DNA from: Dehalococcoidia bacterium
GTDB lineage: Bacteria > Chloroflexota > Dehalococcoidia > Tepidiformales > Tepidiformaceae
Assembly (NCBI GenBank): GCA_022827945.1
Contig: JAJEIT010000040.1
Location: 1-42,230, forward strand
Reading direction: 5' to 3'
Length of the DNA stretch: 42,230 nt
Below, piece by piece: positions 31,968 to 41,532 of this stretch (its first letter is position 1; every line of letters begins with the position of its first letter). The notes beneath the pieces are model-generated. The model had not been told where the DNA came from. It ran no database searches and was given only the letters and a program-made list of their open reading frames with translations. A program made the position numbers and the translations under genes.

Positions 31968-32948
31968 ATGCCCGCCTTCGTCGTTGCCGGCGCGACCTCC
32001 TGGGGCGTGACCCTCGCGGGCATCCTCGCCCAGGGCGGGGCCGAGGTGACCATCCTCGCTCGCACCGCGAACGAGGCTGTCACCGTCGAACGCGACCGCG
32101 GGCTCGCGCGCCTGCCCGGGTTCGAGTTGCCCGCCGCCGTGCAAGTCCGCCCTATAGACGCCGCTCCTGCTGCCGACGCCATCGTGGTCGCCGCGCCCGC
32201 CCAGTCCTTCCGCGCGACGGCGCAGCACCCTGCGCTCTCGCGCGAAGTTCCCGTGCTCAGCGCGGCCAAGGGCATCGAGCACGGTTCCCTCCTGCGGATG
32301 AGCGAGGTGCTCGCCGCCTGTGGCTGGCCCGCCGATCGCATCTCCGCCCTCTCCGGCCCCAACCTCGCCCGCGAGATCGTCGCAGGGCTTCCCGCTGCCT
32401 CCAGTGTCGCCTCCCCCGGCGAAGCAGAGGCGGAGATGTGGCAACGTGCCCTCAGCACCTCCCGCTTCCGCGTCTACCGTTCCGCCGACCTGGTCGGCGT
32501 TGAGCTTGGCGGAGCCCTCAAGAACGTCGTCGCCATCGCGGCGGGGGTGGGGGCGGGACTCGGTCTTGGCGCGAATGCCCTCGCTTCCCTCACCACCCGC
32601 GGACTCGCCGAGATCACCCGCCTTGCCGTTGCCGAAGGCGCGTCGGCGACCACCCTCCTCGGCCTCGCTGGCGTCGGCGACCTCATGGCGACCTGCTACT
32701 CCCCCCTCAGCCGCAACCACCGCTTCGGCGAGCGCCTCGCCGCCGGCGACACGCCCGAGCAGGCGATGGACGCTGCCGGCGGGGTAGTCGAGGGCGCCGC
32801 TACCGCGCCGGTTGCCCTTGCGCTGGCCGCCCGCCACGGTCTCGACATGCCCATCGCCGAACAGGTCAACGCCGTCATCTCCGGCCAGAGTTCGGTCGCC
32901 GACGCGCTGGAGGCGCTCCTTTCCCGCGACCTTCGCGCCGAGGCCTGA
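31968..32948 (+). CDS. gpsA: Glycerol-3-phosphate dehydrogenase [NAD(P)+]
   Basis: The 326-residue protein reduces dihydroxyacetone phosphate to glycerol-3-phosphate. It has FVVAGATSWGVTLAGILA at the N-terminus (usually GxGxWGTALA, so the glycine motif is relaxed), AAKGIE, LSGPNLAREI, GVELGGALKNVVAIAAG with the catalytic Lys, NALASLTTRGLAEI, GVGDLMATC and SRNHRFG. The length is normal. It starts three bases after plsY, so the pair works together in phospholipid synthesis. Confidence 0.94.
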   Translation: MPAFVVAGATSWGVTLAGILAQGGAEVTILARTANEAVTVERDRGLARLPGFELPAAVQVRPIDAAPAADAIVVAAPAQSFRATAQHPALSREVPVLSAAKGIEHGSLLRMSEVLAACGWPADRISALSGPNLAREIVAGLPAASSVASPGEAEAEMWQRALSTSRFRVYRSADLVGVELGGALKNVVAIAAGVGAGLGLGANALASLTTRGLAEITRLAVAEGASATTLLGLAGVGDLMATCYSPLSRNHRFGERLAAGDTPEQAMDAAGGVVEGAATAPVALALAARHGLDMPIAEQVNAVISGQSSVADALEALLSRDLRAEA

Positions 32949-32957
32949 GCCGCTGTG

Positions 32958-32963
32958 TACCAT
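32958..32963 (+). promoter_or_regulatory. -10 box of the HEAT-repeat gene
   Basis: TACCAT ends seven bases before the ATG at 32971. An AGAGG at 32965-32969 is only one base from the ATG, too close to act as Shine-Dalgarno, so the message is probably leaderless. Confidence 0.45.
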
Positions 32964-32970
32964 CAGAGGC

Positions 32971-33912
32971 ATGACCAGCTCCTCGACGCCGCTCGCCGAG
33001 CTCAGCGAGGCGCTTGAACGGCTCGCCGGCGGCGCTGACCTTCTCCCCTCCGAGCTCCCCGTCCTCTCCGACCTCGACCGCGAGCAGGTGAAGGCGCTCG
33101 AAGACGCCTGGCCCCGCATCCCCGATGACACCCGCGTCCGGGTCATCACCGAGGCGGTGCGCCTCTCCGACGAGAGCGTGGAGGTAGAGTTTTCCCGCTT
33201 CGCAGGCGTGGCCATCGCCGACCCGCTGGCCGAGGTGCGCGGCGCTGCCGTCGAGGCCCTGCGCGAATCCACGCACCGAACCACCGCCCGCCTCCTGACG
33301 TCCGTCCTTCGCGATGACGACGACGAGGAGGTGGCCGCCGACGCTGCCGACATCCTCGGGGAGTTCGTGATGCGCCTGGAGCTCGGCCACTTCCCCGAAC
33401 GTGAGGGCGAGGCCGTTGTCGAGAGCCTCCGCACTGCCGCGTCCGACCCGGCTCGCGCGCCCGCCGTCCGCGCCAGCGCCCTTGAGTCGCTGGCGCCCCG
33501 CACGCTGCCCTGGGTCGATGGCCTCGTGCTGGAGGCCTACTACGGCGACGAGGAGACGGTGCGGCTCGCGGCCGTGCGCGCCATGGGACTCTCCGCCCGT
33601 GAGGACTGGCTTGAGTACGTGCTCGAGCAATTCGAGTCCGGCGATCCCGAGTTCCGCCGCGAGGCCGTCATCGCCGCCGGCGAGATCGACTCGGAAGACG
33701 CCGTCGACCGCCTCGCCGACCTCTTCCTCGATGCCGAAGAGGAGGTGGCGAAGGCGGCCATCGCGGCAACGGGCGAGATCGGGGGCGAGGTCGCCCTCGA
33801 GTACCTGCGCGAGTTCGCCGGGGAAGCGCCCGAGGGGTGGGAGGACGTCATCGCCGAGGCCATCGAGGCGGCTTCCGCGGTCCAGCGCGACTATGCGGAG
33901 TTCGAAGAGTGA
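32971..33912 (+). CDS. HEAT-repeat protein
   Basis: The 313-residue protein is built from helical repeats with the HEAT pattern, for example DPLAEVRGAAVEALRES, DDEEVAADAADILGEF, DEETVRLAAVRAMG, DPEFRREAVIAAGEI and EEEVAKAAIAATGEI. It is strongly acidic (ending QRDYAEFEE) and has no signal or membrane segment, which suggests a cytoplasmic protein-protein scaffold. The partner is unknown. The ATG 32971 is chosen from the -10 box seven bases upstream; an upstream open stretch overlaps gpsA. It shares GTGA with the NUDIX gene downstream. Confidence 0.8.
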   Translation: MTSSSTPLAELSEALERLAGGADLLPSELPVLSDLDREQVKALEDAWPRIPDDTRVRVITEAVRLSDESVEVEFSRFAGVAIADPLAEVRGAAVEALRESTHRTTARLLTSVLRDDDDEEVAADAADILGEFVMRLELGHFPEREGEAVVESLRTAASDPARAPAVRASALESLAPRTLPWVDGLVLEAYYGDEETVRLAAVRAMGLSAREDWLEYVLEQFESGDPEFRREAVIAAGEIDSEDAVDRLADLFLDAEEEVAKAAIAATGEIGGEVALEYLREFAGEAPEGWEDVIAEAIEAASAVQRDYAEFEE

Positions 33913-34361
33913 GCACGCGCGCGGCCCGCCGCCTGCCCATCATCGATTCCGTCTCCGCTGGCGGCGTCGTCTGGCGCCGGGATGCCGGGGGAGGGATCGA
34001 GGTCGTCATCGGCTACCAGGCGAGGGATAGGCGCTGGGGCCTCCCCAAGGGCACCCCCAACAAGGGCGAGACCCTCGAAGCCACCGCCCTCCGCGAGGTT
34101 ACCGAGGAGACCGGCCTCGAGGTGGTGCTCGGCGAGAAGGTGGGCGTCATCGACTACTGGTTCTCCCAGGACGGGCGGCGCTTCCACAAGCACGTCCACC
34201 ACTGGCTCATGACGGTCATCGGTGGCGACTTCGCCCACCGCGACCACGAGTACGACGACGTTGTCTGGGTCTCGGCTGGCGAAGCGCTCACCCAGATCAC
34301 CTTCCCAACCGAGCGCACCATCCTCGAGAAGGCGCTGGCGGTCCTGGAGCCGGACGCATGA
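33909..34361 (+). CDS. NUDIX hydrolase
   Basis: A 150-residue protein with a complete Nudix box (48-70): Gly48, Glu54, then REVTEETGL, plus SAGGVVWRRD and WGLPKG before it. The motif GVIDYWF...HKHVHHWLM after the box resembles diadenosine polyphosphate or NDP-sugar type members, but the substrate is not clear. The GTG at 33909 overlaps the HEAT stop (GTGA), and the stop overlaps the acetyltransferase ATG, so three genes form a coupled run. Confidence 0.88.
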   Translation: MSTRAARRLPIIDSVSAGGVVWRRDAGGGIEVVIGYQARDRRWGLPKGTPNKGETLEATALREVTEETGLEVVLGEKVGVIDYWFSQDGRRFHKHVHHWLMTVIGGDFAHRDHEYDDVVWVSAGEALTQITFPTERTILEKALAVLEPDA

Positions 34362-34972
34362 GCGAGACCAGGCCGGTCGTCGTCGTGGCCGAAACGCCCC
34401 GCCTCCGCCTCCGCGAGAAGCGCATCGAGGACGCCCCGGCCGAGTACGCCTGGCGTCGCGACCCCGAGGTCGCCCGCTACGACGCAACCCCGCCCCTCAT
34501 CCTCTCCTACCGCGAGTACGTCCAGCAGTTCGAGCGTGACCTGCGTTTCTCGAACCCGGCCCGGCACGCCTACGCCATCGAAACAGTCGAGGGCGAGCAC
34601 ATCGGCGCGCTCATGTACTACAACGCCGACCACGTCTCCGGCACGGCCGAATACGGCATCTCCATCGGACCCGCCGAATATCGCGGCTCCGGGCTCGGCA
34701 CGGAGGCGACGGTCGCGTTCCTTCGCTTCGCCTGGAAGTCGCTGCCGCTGCGGCGCATCTACCTGCATACGCTCGAGTGGAACGAGCGCGCCCGCCGCTC
34801 CTTCGAGCGCGCCGGCTTCCGCCAGACCGAGACCGTGCTGCGCCGCAACGAGCGCTTCCTCCGCATGGAGGCCAAGCGCGAGTGGTGGCTGCTCTGGGAC
34901 AGCGAGGGGCGCTTTGCCGAGTACGCCGGCGCGGCCTCGCCTGCCCGCGAGGCCACGACCCCCGAGGGCTAG
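34358..34972 (+). CDS. GNAT-family N-acetyltransferase (RimJ/RimL-like)
   Basis: The 204-residue protein matches the Acetyltransf_3 group: TPRLRLREKRIEDAPAEYAWRRDPEV, IGALMYYNAD, YGISIGPAEYRGSGLGTEATVAFL (acetyl-CoA loop RGSGLGTEA) and IYLHTLEWNERARRSFERAGF. These enzymes acetylate protein N-termini or small molecules. The last 30 residues are an extension with no family feature. The ATG overlaps the NUDIX stop, and the TAG overlaps the convergent gene at CTAG (34969-34972). Confidence 0.88.
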   Translation: MSETRPVVVVAETPRLRLREKRIEDAPAEYAWRRDPEVARYDATPPLILSYREYVQQFERDLRFSNPARHAYAIETVEGEHIGALMYYNADHVSGTAEYGISIGPAEYRGSGLGTEATVAFLRFAWKSLPLRRIYLHTLEWNERARRSFERAGFRQTETVLRRNERFLRMEAKREWWLLWDSEGRFAEYAGAASPAREATTPEG

Positions 34973-35313
34973 CCGCCCTCCTGTGAGTTATGCGCCTCCA
35001 GGATCGCGTTTGCGATCAGGCGGGCGTGCGGAAACGGCTTCCAGCCGTCCGGGGTGTTGTAGTAACGCGTCCCGATCTGCACTTCTTCCGGCGGACGGTT
35101 CCCGTACTCCACGTCGATTCCCTCGACGCGGATGCTCGGCGTGCCCAGGAACTTCTTCGCGGTGGCGTCTTCCTGGCTCAGCACTTCCGTGTAGGTGACC
35201 TCGACCGCGACGCCCGTCGCTTCGATGGCGAGGCGCAGGTTCTCCTCGGCCTCGTCTCCCGGCGACTGCCCGCGCGCGTGCAGAACCTCAACCTTGATCG
35301 TTGGTGCTGTCAG
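34969..35313 (-). CDS. Small thioredoxin-fold protein, probable CTG start
   Basis: Read from CTG at 35313, the frame gives 114 residues: [17 protein letters not shown], then [38 protein letters not shown] and [15 protein letters not shown]. This resembles the small DF-family thioredoxin-like (seleno)proteins, in which the first loop reads GCP. Here it is GQSP, and no cysteine is present anywhere. No ATG, GTG or TTG occurs in frame until the GTG at 35184, which would cut off the first strand and helix. The CTG overlaps the rarA TGA (CTGA), and GGAGGA precedes it, as in the ATGA/GTGA couplings seen elsewhere in this window. Confidence 0.7.
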   Translation of the reverse strand: MTAPTIKVEVLHARGQSPGDEAEENLRLAIEATGVAVEVTYTEVLSQEDATAKKFLGTPSIRVEGIDVEYGNRPPEEVQIGTRYYNTPDGWKPFPHARLIANAILEAHNSQEGG

Positions 35314-36662
35314 AGCGTTCCTCCCCGGGCCCCCCGTTGCCGGGCGAGGCGTTCGGCCAGCGACGCCTCCGCTCCCAGCGAGCCCGCGTGATAGTACCGC
35401 GTCTCGCCCAGTTCATCGGGCAGGTAGCGCTCGCCTTCCGCGAAGTGATCGGGCTCGTCGTGCGCGTAACGATAGCCGGAGCCGTAACCCATCTCCCGCA
35501 TCAGCCCGGTGGCCGCGTTGCGCAGGTGCAGGGGAACGGGCAGGTGCGAGGTGCGCCGCGCGTCCTCGCTCGCCCGCGCGTACGCCGTCACCGCCGAGTT
35601 GCTCTTGGGCGCGAGCGCCAGGTAGAGCGCGCACTCCGCCATCGGCAGGAACCCCTCCGGCATGCCGATGAAGTGCACCGCCTGCTGGCAGGAGGTCGCT
35701 ACCCCCAGCGCCTGCGGATCCGCCAACCCGATGTCCTCCGCCGCCAGGATCACCATGCGCCGCACGATGAACAGCGGGTCCTCCCCCGCCTCCACCATCC
35801 GCGCGAGCCAATAGACGGCCGCGTCCGGATCCGACCCTCGCACGGACTTGATGAACGCCGAGATGGCGTCGTAGTGGTAGTCGCCTTCCTTGTCGTAGTA
35901 GGGACGGCGCTCCTGCAGCGCTCGCCGTACATCTCCCGCCGCAATCTCTTCGCGGCCATCCCGTCGCGCCGAGTCCGCCGCGATCTCCAGGGCGCTCAGG
36001 GCCGCCCGGGCGTCTCCGTGGGCGCCCTCGACCAGCGCCTCCCGCGCGTCCTCCTCGATCGCGAGCCCCAGCGATCCCAGTCCCCGCTCCCCATCCCCGA
36101 GCGCGCGCTCGACGATTCGCGCGAGGTCGTCCTCCGCCAGCGCCTCCAGCCGCACCACCCGCACCCGGCTCAGCAGCGGCGCCACCACCTCGAACGACGG
36201 GTTCTCCGTCGTCGCCCCGATGAGGGTCACCGTGCCGTTCTCGACATACGGCAGGATGACGTCCTGCTGCGCCTTGTTTAACCGGTGAATCTCGTCGATG
36301 AAGAGCACGGTGCGAACGCCCGCTTCCCGGCGCTGCTGCGCTTCCCCGATGACGCGACGCAGCTCCGCCACGCCCGAGGCGACCGCCGACAACGCTACGA
36401 ACTCGCCTTCGGTGTCGCTCGCGAGGATGCGTGCCAGCGTCGTCTTTCCGCACCCTGGCGGCCCCCAGAGGATGATCGACGGCAGCGTCGCGCCCGTCGC
36501 AACTCGTCCAAGCAGCGCGTCCGGACCCACCGCCGCCTGCTGCCCGACGAATTCGTCGAGCGTGCGCGGCCTCATCCGCGCCGCGAGGGGCGCGTCGGGT
36601 CGCTCGCCCGCGGAGAAGCCCAGCGACGCCTGCAGTCCTCGCGCGTCTCGTTGCCGCGGCAT
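35310..36662 (-). CDS. rarA: Replication-associated recombination ATPase RarA (MgsA)
   Basis: A 450-residue clamp-loader-like AAA+ ATPase with [12 protein letters not shown], Walker A GPPGCGKT (67-74), Walker [16 protein letters not shown], sensor [11 protein letters not shown], and the C-terminal tetramerisation part [28 protein letters not shown]. RarA acts at stalled replication forks. Its ATG lies two bases after the mutS2 stop, and its TGA overlaps the CTG of the next gene. The pairing with mutS2 gives a two-gene recombination/repair unit. Confidence 0.95.
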   Translation of the reverse strand: MPRQRDARGLQASLGFSAGERPDAPLAARMRPRTLDEFVGQQAAVGPDALLGRVATGATLPSIILWGPPGCGKTTLARILASDTEGEFVALSAVASGVAELRRVIGEAQQRREAGVRTVLFIDEIHRLNKAQQDVILPYVENGTVTLIGATTENPSFEVVAPLLSRVRVVRLEALAEDDLARIVERALGDGERGLGSLGLAIEEDAREALVEGAHGDARAALSALEIAADSARRDGREEIAAGDVRRALQERRPYYDKEGDYHYDAISAFIKSVRGSDPDAAVYWLARMVEAGEDPLFIVRRMVILAAEDIGLADPQALGVATSCQQAVHFIGMPEGFLPMAECALYLALAPKSNSAVTAYARASEDARRTSHLPVPLHLRNAATGLMREMGYGSGYRYAHDEPDHFAEGERYLPDELGETRYYHAGSLGAEASLAERLARQRGARGGTL

Positions 36663-36664
36663 CG

Positions 36665-39010
36665 TCAGCCGGCCAGCACGGCGATGGTCACGCCGTCGCC
36701 GCCTTCCTGCGGCGGCGCCGTCTCGTAGCGACGCACAAGCGGGTGACGCGCGAGCGCCTCGCGGATGGCTGCGCGCAGCGCCCCCGTGCCCTTCCCGTGG
36801 ATGATGCGGATGGAAGGGAGCCCCGCCCGGAACGCCTCGTCCAGGTGCCCTTCGAAGTTCAGGACCGCCTCTTCCGCCCGCTGACCGCGCAGGTCGAGCT
36901 CGGCCGCGACTGAGACCGCCGGAGGCAGGTCCACCGTTGCTCTCGTGGGCGGTGTGAGCTGCGGTTCCGTCCGCTCGATGCGGTCGACTGAAACCTTCAT
37001 CCGCATCGAACCGAACCGCACCTCCACGCGCCCGTCCGCCCCCACGCCCGTCACCGCCTCGCCCTGCTGCGGGATATCCCGTACGCGAACGATGTCGCCC
37101 GGCGAGACCGGGTCGAGCCAGGCGGTGGCGCGCTCCGTCGCCTGCTTGCCCGCTGCCTCGATCTCGGCGTCGAGCGCCTGCAGCCGTTCCGCCGCTTCCC
37201 GGTCGACCGTGCGCTCCCGTTCGCGGCGCTCAAGGCGCTCCAGTTCGCGCTGCGCCCGCGCGACGAGCGCCTCCCCTTCCCTCCGCGCCCGCCCCAGGAT
37301 CGTCTCGCGCTCGGACTCGATCGTGCGGTGTTGTTCCGCGAGTTGGTGGCGCAGCTCTTCCGCTTCGCGCTGCGCCTCCTCTTCGCGGCTGCGCGCCTCG
37401 GCGGCGCCCGCCCGCTCCCTACGCGCCTCGTCCAGCAGCCCGTCCAGCTCCCGCGTCTCCGGCGCGACTCGCTCCTCGGCTCGCTCCAGCACCCCTTCGT
37501 CGATGCCAAGCCGCCGCGCGATCGCGATCGCGTTCGACTGTCCCGGCAGCCCGATCGTGAGGTGGTACGTCGGGCTCAGCGTCTTCAGGTCGAACTCCAC
37601 CGAGGCGTTTCGCAGGCGCGGCTCCTCCTGCGCGAACGTCTTCAACTCGCCGTGGTGCGTCGTCGCGATGATCGTGCAGCCACGGTCCAGAAGCGTCTCC
37701 AGGACGGCGCGCGAGAGCGCTGCGCCCTCCTCGGGATCGGTGCCCGCACCCAGCTCGTCGAGCAGCACCAGCGTCCCCGGCGCGGCCGCCTCCAGGATCC
37801 CGCCCACCGTCCGCATGTGTGACGAGAACGTGGAGAGCGACTGCTCGATCGACTGCTCGTCTCCGATGTCGGCGTGAATAGCCCCGTAGGTCACGAAGCG
37901 GCTGCCCTCGTCGCAGGGGACGGGCAGACCTGCCTGCGCCATCAGCGTGAGCAGCCCCACCGTCTTCAGCGCGACCGTCTTGCCGCCCGTGTTCGGACCG
38001 GTGATCAGCAGTCCGGGCGCTTCCTCGCTCAGGTCGAGGTCGATCGGGACGACGTCGCCGTGCAGCAGGGGGTGCCGCGCCCGAACAAGCGTCGTTTCGC
38101 CCCACTGACCCAGCCAGGAGCCGTCGCCGTCCGCGCGCGGCAGGTCGGCGCTCAGCCGTTTCCCCAGCAGCACTTTCGCTCGCAGCAGGTCGAGCCGTGA
38201 CATCGCTTCCAGCGTGGCCAGCGCCTCGTCCTCCCGCTCCCCAACCATGGCCGAGAGGCGCAGGAGCACGCGGCGTTCCTCGCGCTCCTCGGCGAGTTGG
38301 AGTTCGCGCACCTCGTTGCCGGTCTCGACGACGCTCATCGGCTCCAGGAACACCGTCGCCCCGCTCGACGACACGTCGTGGACGATGCCCGGAAGCTGCC
38401 CGCGGAAGTCCGTCTTCACGGGGATGACCATGCGCCCGTTCCGCTCCGTCAGCAGCTCCTCCTGGGCGACGCCCCGCCGGACCGCGTCGCCCAGGGCTGC
38501 CCGCGCCCGCTGCTCGAGCCGCCCCTGCGCGACGCGAAGCTCGCGGCGAACCGCCGCGAGCTCAGGGCTCGCTTCGTCTGCGACCGCCGCCCGTGGCGTG
38601 ATAGCGCGTTGCACCTCGGTGACGAACGACCGGAAGTCCGCGATCGCTTCCGCGATCGCCGCGATGCGCGGCGTGTGCTCGGCGAGGCGCTCGGCGAGTT
38701 GGCGCGCTCGCCGGGCGGTGTCGAACGATCCCGCCGCTTCCTGCAGATCAGTGGGCTCAAGCGCCTGCCCGATAGTTGCCGCGTGTACCAGCGGCCGCAG
38801 ATCGCGCATGCCCCCCAGGGGCACGTCGAGCCCCATCTGGTCGATGTTCGTCATCTCCGCGGTCTCGGCCTGCAGCGCCAGGACGGCCTCGTGCTCGCGT
38901 TCGGGCTCCAGTGCAAGCGCCAGTTCCCGGCCCAGGCTGAAGGCGGTTTCGCCCGCCAGCATTGCCCGCACCTTGTCGAACTCCAGCACGCGGAGAGTGT
39001 GGTCGTTCAT
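36665..39010 (-). CDS. mutS2: MutS2 (endonuclease/ribosome-rescue ATPase)
   Basis: The 781-residue protein has the MutS core without mismatch-recognition domains: Walker A GPNTGGKT (338-345), [37 protein letters not shown], a long Glu/Arg-rich coiled coil (about 520-630), KOW-like MKVSVD segment and a C-terminal Smr domain (about 706-781) with [10 protein letters not shown] and [11 protein letters not shown]. MutS2 limits homologous recombination and resolves ribosome collisions in other bacteria. The start is supported by a TACGCT box six bases upstream. Confidence 0.95.
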   Translation of the reverse strand: MNDHTLRVLEFDKVRAMLAGETAFSLGRELALALEPEREHEAVLALQAETAEMTNIDQMGLDVPLGGMRDLRPLVHAATIGQALEPTDLQEAAGSFDTARRARQLAERLAEHTPRIAAIAEAIADFRSFVTEVQRAITPRAAVADEASPELAAVRRELRVAQGRLEQRARAALGDAVRRGVAQEELLTERNGRMVIPVKTDFRGQLPGIVHDVSSSGATVFLEPMSVVETGNEVRELQLAEEREERRVLLRLSAMVGEREDEALATLEAMSRLDLLRAKVLLGKRLSADLPRADGDGSWLGQWGETTLVRARHPLLHGDVVPIDLDLSEEAPGLLITGPNTGGKTVALKTVGLLTLMAQAGLPVPCDEGSRFVTYGAIHADIGDEQSIEQSLSTFSSHMRTVGGILEAAAPGTLVLLDELGAGTDPEEGAALSRAVLETLLDRGCTIIATTHHGELKTFAQEEPRLRNASVEFDLKTLSPTYHLTIGLPGQSNAIAIARRLGIDEGVLERAEERVAPETRELDGLLDEARRERAGAAEARSREEEAQREAEELRHQLAEQHRTIESERETILGRARREGEALVARAQRELERLERRERERTVDREAAERLQALDAEIEAAGKQATERATAWLDPVSPGDIVRVRDIPQQGEAVTGVGADGRVEVRFGSMRMKVSVDRIERTEPQLTPPTRATVDLPPAVSVAAELDLRGQRAEEAVLNFEGHLDEAFRAGLPSIRIIHGKGTGALRAAIREALARHPLVRRYETAPPQEGGDGVTIAVLAG

Positions 39011-39016
39011 GGCCTC

Positions 39017-39022
39017 AGCGTA
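39017..39022 (-). promoter_or_regulatory. -10 box of mutS2
   Basis: TACGCT on the minus strand ends six bases before the mutS2 ATG, with no Shine-Dalgarno between, which indicates a leaderless mutS2-rarA transcript. Confidence 0.5.
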
Positions 39023-39130
39023 CGTCCTCGCCCACGGCGGGACCAGAAAGAGGGGAAGGACTGCGTGTTTCGGCGCTCATCGCAACCCGCTAAGCTGATC
39101 TGCCCGGCGCCCTGCGCGAGAGAGGGTTGG

Positions 39131-40636
39131 ATGCTGAAGAAGGTCTTGATCGCCAACCGAGGAGAGATCGCCCTGCGGATCGTGCGCGGCTTGCACGACC
39201 TCGGGATCACCTCGGTGGCCATCTATTCCGAGGTGGACAGCCTCTCCCGCCACGTGCGCTACGCCGACGAGGCCTACCTCATCGGCCCGCCCGAGGCGTC
39301 CGAGAGCTACCTCAACGTCGAGCGAATCCTCGACATCGCTACTGCCTGCGGCGCCGACGCCATCCACCCCGGCTACGGGTTCCTCGCCGAGAACGCCAAC
39401 TTCGCCGAAGCCTGCGAGGAAGCGGGGCTCACCTTCATCGGTCCCTCGCCCGCCTCCATCCGCCTCCTCGGCGACAAGAACGCCGCGCGTTCGCTCGCTG
39501 CGAGCGTGGGCGTGACCGTGGTCCCCGGTACCGATCCCCTTGAGTCGCACGACGACGCCCCCGGGCTCGCGCGCGCGATCGGCTACCCGATCGCGATCAA
39601 GGCGGCGGCGGGCGGCGGCGGGCGTGGCATCCGCTTCGTCGAACGCGAGGAAGACCTGCCCGGCGCCCTCTCCCTGGCCAGCCGCGAGGCCGAGGCCGCC
39701 TTCAGCGACGGCACGCTCTATCTGGAGAAGCAGATGCAGGGCGTCCGCCACATCGAGGTGCAGATCATCGCCGACACCTTCGGGAACGTGATTCCTCTGG
39801 GTGAGCGCGAGTGCTCCATCCAGCGCCGCCACCAGAAGATCATCGAGGAGACCCCGTCCGTCGTCGTCGGGCCCGAGCTGCGCCGTGCCCTCAATCGCGC
39901 GGCCGTTCGCGTTGCCCGCGCCGCGGGCTACCGCAGCGCCGGAACGGTCGAGTTCCTCCTGACCGAGGACGAGCAGTACTACTTCCTCGAGGTGAACGCC
40001 CGCCTCCAGGTCGAGCATCCCGTGACCGAGATGACGACCGGCGTCGACATCGTGAAGGACCAGATCATCGTCGCCAGCGGCTTTGAGCTCCCGTACGACG
40101 AGAGCGACCTCATCATGCGCGGCTGGGCGATCGAGTGCCGCATCGTCGCCGAGGACCCCCAGAACGGCTTCCTGCCGTCGGTGGGGCGCATCGTCTTCTC
40201 CCGCGAGCCCGCGGGCCCCGGCATCCGCGTCGAGAGCTGCCTGCACGACGGGTTCGAGGTGACGCCCTACTACGACTCCCTACTCGCCAAGGTGACCGCC
40301 TGGGGCACCGATCGCGAGGACGCCCGCACCCGCATGATCCGCGCCCTCCAGGAGTCCCGCGTGGTCGGCGTCGCCACCAACATCCCCTACCTCCTCGAGA
40401 TCCTCGATCTGCCCGCCTTCATCGAGGGGCGGCTCGACACGGACTTCCTCGACCGCCACCAGGTCGAGGGTCGCCACTCCGAGGAGCCACTGCGCGAGGC
40501 GGCCGCCATTGCCGCCCTCCTCACCCTCTCCGGCGAGGGGCGCTCGCTCGTTACCGCCGATGACGGGCGGAACCAGCGCCAGACGCCCTCCGCCTGGCGA
40601 CAGCAAGCGATGGGACGATGGCCGAAAAGTATCTGA
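39131..40636 (+). CDS. Biotin carboxylase subunit of an acyl-CoA carboxylase
   Basis: A 501-residue protein with the ATP-grasp carboxylase motifs: KKVLIANRGEIALRIVRG, HPGYGFLAENANFA, AAAGGGGRGIRFV, IEVQIIAD, GERECSIQRRHQKIIEE and EVNARLQVEHPVTEM. It carboxylates biotin on the carrier protein encoded next. The extra 50 residues after the normal AccC end fit the longer acyl-CoA (propionyl/acetyl-CoA) carboxylase type. The ATG at 39131 follows AGAGGG. A TAAGCT at 39091-39096 may be its -10. Propionyl-CoA use is suggested by the methylmalonyl-CoA genes about 37 kb upstream, but is not proven. Confidence 0.9.
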   Translation: MLKKVLIANRGEIALRIVRGLHDLGITSVAIYSEVDSLSRHVRYADEAYLIGPPEASESYLNVERILDIATACGADAIHPGYGFLAENANFAEACEEAGLTFIGPSPASIRLLGDKNAARSLAASVGVTVVPGTDPLESHDDAPGLARAIGYPIAIKAAAGGGGRGIRFVEREEDLPGALSLASREAEAAFSDGTLYLEKQMQGVRHIEVQIIADTFGNVIPLGERECSIQRRHQKIIEETPSVVVGPELRRALNRAAVRVARAAGYRSAGTVEFLLTEDEQYYFLEVNARLQVEHPVTEMTTGVDIVKDQIIVASGFELPYDESDLIMRGWAIECRIVAEDPQNGFLPSVGRIVFSREPAGPGIRVESCLHDGFEVTPYYDSLLAKVTAWGTDREDARTRMIRALQESRVVGVATNIPYLLEILDLPAFIEGRLDTDFLDRHQVEGRHSEEPLREAAAIAALLTLSGEGRSLVTADDGRNQRQTPSAWRQQAMGRWPKSI

Positions 40637-41163
40637 TCCAGATCGACGACCAGCCGATCGAGGCTGAGCTGGAACGCCTGAACGGCGGCGGGGCGGCGCG
40701 AGTTCGCCTGCACGCCGATGGCGAGTGGCAGTTCGCCGAGATGCAGCACGTGCGCGCCGGCCTGCACGTCGTCATGCTCGATAACCACCCGGTTGAGCTC
40801 TACATCGAGCGGCGCGGCAGCGCCGTCGACGTCACCATCGGCCGGCGCACCTACCACGTTCAGATCGGACGCGGTCGCCGCGCCGCCAGCATGGCCGCCG
40901 CGGCCGCCGCCGCCGGCGACGGCATCGTGCGCATCAACGCGCCCATGACCGGGAATGTGCTCGAGGTGCGCACCGAGCCAGGCGCGGAGGTCGAGGCCGG
41001 TGAGGTTCTCGTCGTCATCGAGTCGATGAAGATGAACAACGAGCTCCGCGCGCCCGCCGCCGGTGTGGTCGAGCGTGTCGGCGCGGTGGTCGATGCACAG
41101 GTCGAGGAAGGCGCCGAGCTCGTCGTCATTCGCCCGCGGGAAGATTCGAACGGATCGGTCTGA
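40618..41163 (+). CDS. Biotin carboxyl carrier protein
   Basis: The 181-residue protein has a beta-rich N-terminal half (1-85), an Arg/Ala-rich linker including a run of seven alanines (85-100), and a C-terminal biotinyl domain with INAPMTGNVLEVRTEPGAEV and the biotinylation site ESMKMN (Lys138). The N-terminal half resembles the BT-type segment that links carboxylase and carrier in long-chain ACC alpha subunits, here carried on the BCCP. It overlaps the carboxylase gene by 19 bases. No carboxyltransferase follows; the next feature is the SRP RNA. Confidence 0.9.
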   Translation: MAEKYLIQIDDQPIEAELERLNGGGAARVRLHADGEWQFAEMQHVRAGLHVVMLDNHPVELYIERRGSAVDVTIGRRTYHVQIGRGRRAASMAAAAAAAGDGIVRINAPMTGNVLEVRTEPGAEVEAGEVLVVIESMKMNNELRAPAAGVVERVGAVVDAQVEEGAELVVIRPREDSNGSV

Positions 41164-41175
41164 ATACCGTTTCCG

Positions 41176-41204
41176 TTGACCCGTATGATGTTGTTCCGTA
41201 CGGT
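41176..41204 (+). promoter_or_regulatory. Promoter of the SRP RNA
   Basis: TTGACC (41176-41181) and TACGGT (41199-41204) are separated by 17 bases, just 12 bases after the carrier-protein stop. They place the RNA 5' end at about 41211, right before the conserved Alu-domain sequence. Confidence 0.7.
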
Positions 41205-41210
41205 ACGCGC

Positions 41211-41470
41211 CCGGCCGTGCTAGGCGGGGAGCTAGCGGTGCCCTGTAACCCGCAAACCGCTCCAGCGGGGCTGAATTCCCGTCCGAGGGGTCGTCTCTCC
41301 GGGGACTGCCTTCGCAAAGCGGCGTTGACGATCTGGTCCTGCGCGGCGGAGCACTACGAACCTGGTCAGGTCCGGAAGGAAGCAGCCATAAGTAGAACGC
41401 TCCGGGCGCCGCAGAATCACCGGGTCCGAGCTGGCTCGCGCGGTGCAAGCCTGGCATTCACTTCGACGGC
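41211..41470 (+). ncRNA. ffs: Signal recognition particle RNA, long form with Alu domain
   Basis: The SRP54-binding hairpin is unmistakable: TCCGGAAGGAAGCAGC at 41371-41386, flanked by GGTCAGG, with CTAC (5') pairing to GTAG (3'). Upstream, GTGCTAGGCGGGGAGCTAGC (41217-41236) and GGTGCCCTGTAACCCGC (41237-41253) match the 5' Alu-type domain seen in actinobacterial-like SRP RNAs. The long helix between is partly visible (CTGCGCGGCGGAGC against GCTCCGGGCGCCGCAG). The 5' end is from the promoter; the 3' end is only approximate because I could not close the terminal helix by eye. No clear U-run terminator is seen. Confidence 0.9.
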
Positions 41471-41532
41471 GGGTGCACGGTCGCTGCCGGACTTCACCGG
41501 CCACCCGGCAAGGGGTGGCGGCATGGGAGGGG

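Noticed and set aside
31245-33503. A 752-codon open frame antisense to plsY, gpsA and the HEAT gene
   Set aside because: Its product is low-complexity Gly/Ala/Glu/Arg-rich with no domain, while the plus strand encodes recognisable proteins in the same bases. High-GC third-position bias keeps the opposite frame open.
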